Shown here: in pieces, positions 5,671 to 6,298 of the stretch
Numbering within the stretch: the stretch's first letter is position 1
Layout: each line of letters opens with the position of its first letter
NCBI GenBank assembly: GCA_031412355.1
Contig: JANOCR010000141.1
Coordinates: 1 to 6,298, forward strand
DNA: 6,298 nt
Direction of reading: 5' to 3'
Source of the DNA: JAENVT01 sp031412355
GTDB taxonomy: Bacteria > Actinomycetota > Acidimicrobiia > Acidimicrobiales > Ilumatobacteraceae
The notes under the pieces: generated by a model
The model's database searches: none
The model's input: only the letters and a program-made list of their open reading frames with translations
What the model was told of the DNA's origin: nothing
Program-made: the position numbers and the translations under genes

Positions 5671-6179
5671 GCAAGTTCGGCGTCAACCCAAACTCCGGCG
5701 TGGTCGGAGAGCCGTGTTCCGGCGACGACATTTGCCCACGAACCGAGATCAGTCATCATCAAATCCGGAGTGCACGCGACGTGGTCAATCAGTGCGACAT
5801 CGCTGAGATCCTCACTGCTCCAGACGTCGAGGCCTTCAAGGGCGCCAACCAGCGCGTCCCAAGCCCGCACCGGCTGCTTGCGACGCGGGACTCGCTGATT
5901 GAAATCGCCGACCACGATGACCGGGCCGGTGGACCGCAGGCCAGCAAGTACGGTTCTTAGCGTTTGGCAAAACTCGAGGTGCTCGTCCCATCGCGCTCGA
6001 TCGCGGCGCCCGGTGCTGACATGAGCGGCCGCCCACGGGATGCACACGGCGACGACGATACATGGAGGGCCGCCTGCAAACCTCGCGGTAACGAGTCGTC
6101 CTCTCGCGGCACCAGGTGTCTCGACGTCGACTCGTTCGATCGGATCACGTGACCAGACTCGGCCGCAGATCCGGCGGTA
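5661..6179 (-). pseudogene. Endonuclease/exonuclease/phosphatase family protein, N-terminally truncated
   Basis: The frame encodes the C-terminal two-thirds of an EEP-superfamily (DNase I-like/AP endonuclease-like) hydrolase. It starts with YRRICGRVWSRDPIERVDVE, where VWSRDPI corresponds to the family's (A/V)-L-S-R-x-P-I strand. It continues with GAARGRLVTARF, CIVVAVCIPW, VIVVGDFNQ (metal/catalytic Asp and Asn), LIDHVACT and SDHAGVW (catalytic His). These motifs, spacing and order are intact. The N-terminal WN and QE metal-binding motifs are missing. The frame is open back to a TAA at 6251-6249, but residues before about 6179 are low-complexity and not family-like. The only usable start is a GTG at 6047, which would cut off still more of the fold. 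I infer a 5'-truncated or frameshifted gene, probably inactive. A full-length family member is usually about 220-280 residues. Confidence 0.72.
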
Positions 6180-6298
6180 GGGGACGCATGGCGATGCGCC
6201 GTTGGCACCTGTTGCCGCAGTGAACGTTGGCGAGGTTCTGTGCGGGTGTTATGTGATGGGGTTTCCACATCTCCGGACTGGAGTTCTGCGCCGTCGTT
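6180..6298. other. Right edge, no supported gene
   Basis: Short open frames exist on both strands. One minus frame begins at an ATG at 6270 and contains KPHHITPAQNLANVHC, faintly reminiscent of an HNH HHI motif, but it ends at 6150 inside the phosphatase-like sequence. Nothing here can be called. Confidence 0.2.

Noticed and set aside
6150..6270. Minus-strand frame with KPHHITPAQNLANVHC suggesting an HNH nuclease
   Set aside because: Only an HHI-like motif is present, the frame is 40 codons long, and it ends inside the phosphatase-like gene; likely coincidence.

Overview
The window is high-GC DNA with strong third-position GC in its best reading frames, ATGA start/stop coupling and little Shine-Dalgarno signal. 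All of this suits an actinobacterium (Actinomycetota). I cannot name a genus. The mixture of intact genes, frameshifted fragments and domain relics suggests an accessory or decaying chromosomal segment.

Left end (1-701): two damaged or unrecognised coding traces. One is a minus-strand gene running off the left edge, with an apparent frameshift near 220. The other is a plus-strand frame that seems to shift near 625 and stops at 701. Neither could be assigned to a family.

Centre-left (722-2293): a compact two-gene minus-strand operon. The first gene encodes a 240-aa MerR/excisionase-type helix-turn-helix protein whose C-terminal half resembles the antitoxin-like proteins that normally sit before AbiEii-type nucleotidyltransferases. 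The second gene overlaps it by ATGA and encodes a 250-aa coiled-coil protein with no nucleotidyltransferase motif. The promoter region carries a perfect 8-bp dyad flanking the -10, a tandem CGTGCCA repeat with one-helical-turn spacing, and a second short dyad. The layout is that of a self-regulated toxin-antitoxin-like or mobile-element module with an unusual second gene. It is the best candidate here for something undescribed.

Centre-right (2380-4122): one large intact minus-strand gene for a PAS-GGDEF-EAL protein. Both cyclic-di-GMP catalytic sites are degenerate: AGTSF replaces GGDEF, and AGFGNQ replaces DDFGTG. It is probably a sensor or scaffold rather than an enzyme. Directly upstream, on the same strand (4131-4577), is a pseudogene that joins a scrap of a different EAL domain to the winged-helix DNA-binding domain of an OmpR-type response regulator. 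It carries one in-frame stop and two apparently compensating frameshifts.

Right end (4664-6298): a plus-strand gene for a SAM-dependent methyltransferase-like protein with an odd arginine-rich tail, a 240-bp interval with ambiguous coding signal on both strands, and a minus-strand endonuclease/exonuclease/phosphatase-family gene that keeps its C-terminal catalytic motifs but has no visible N-terminal third or plausible start.
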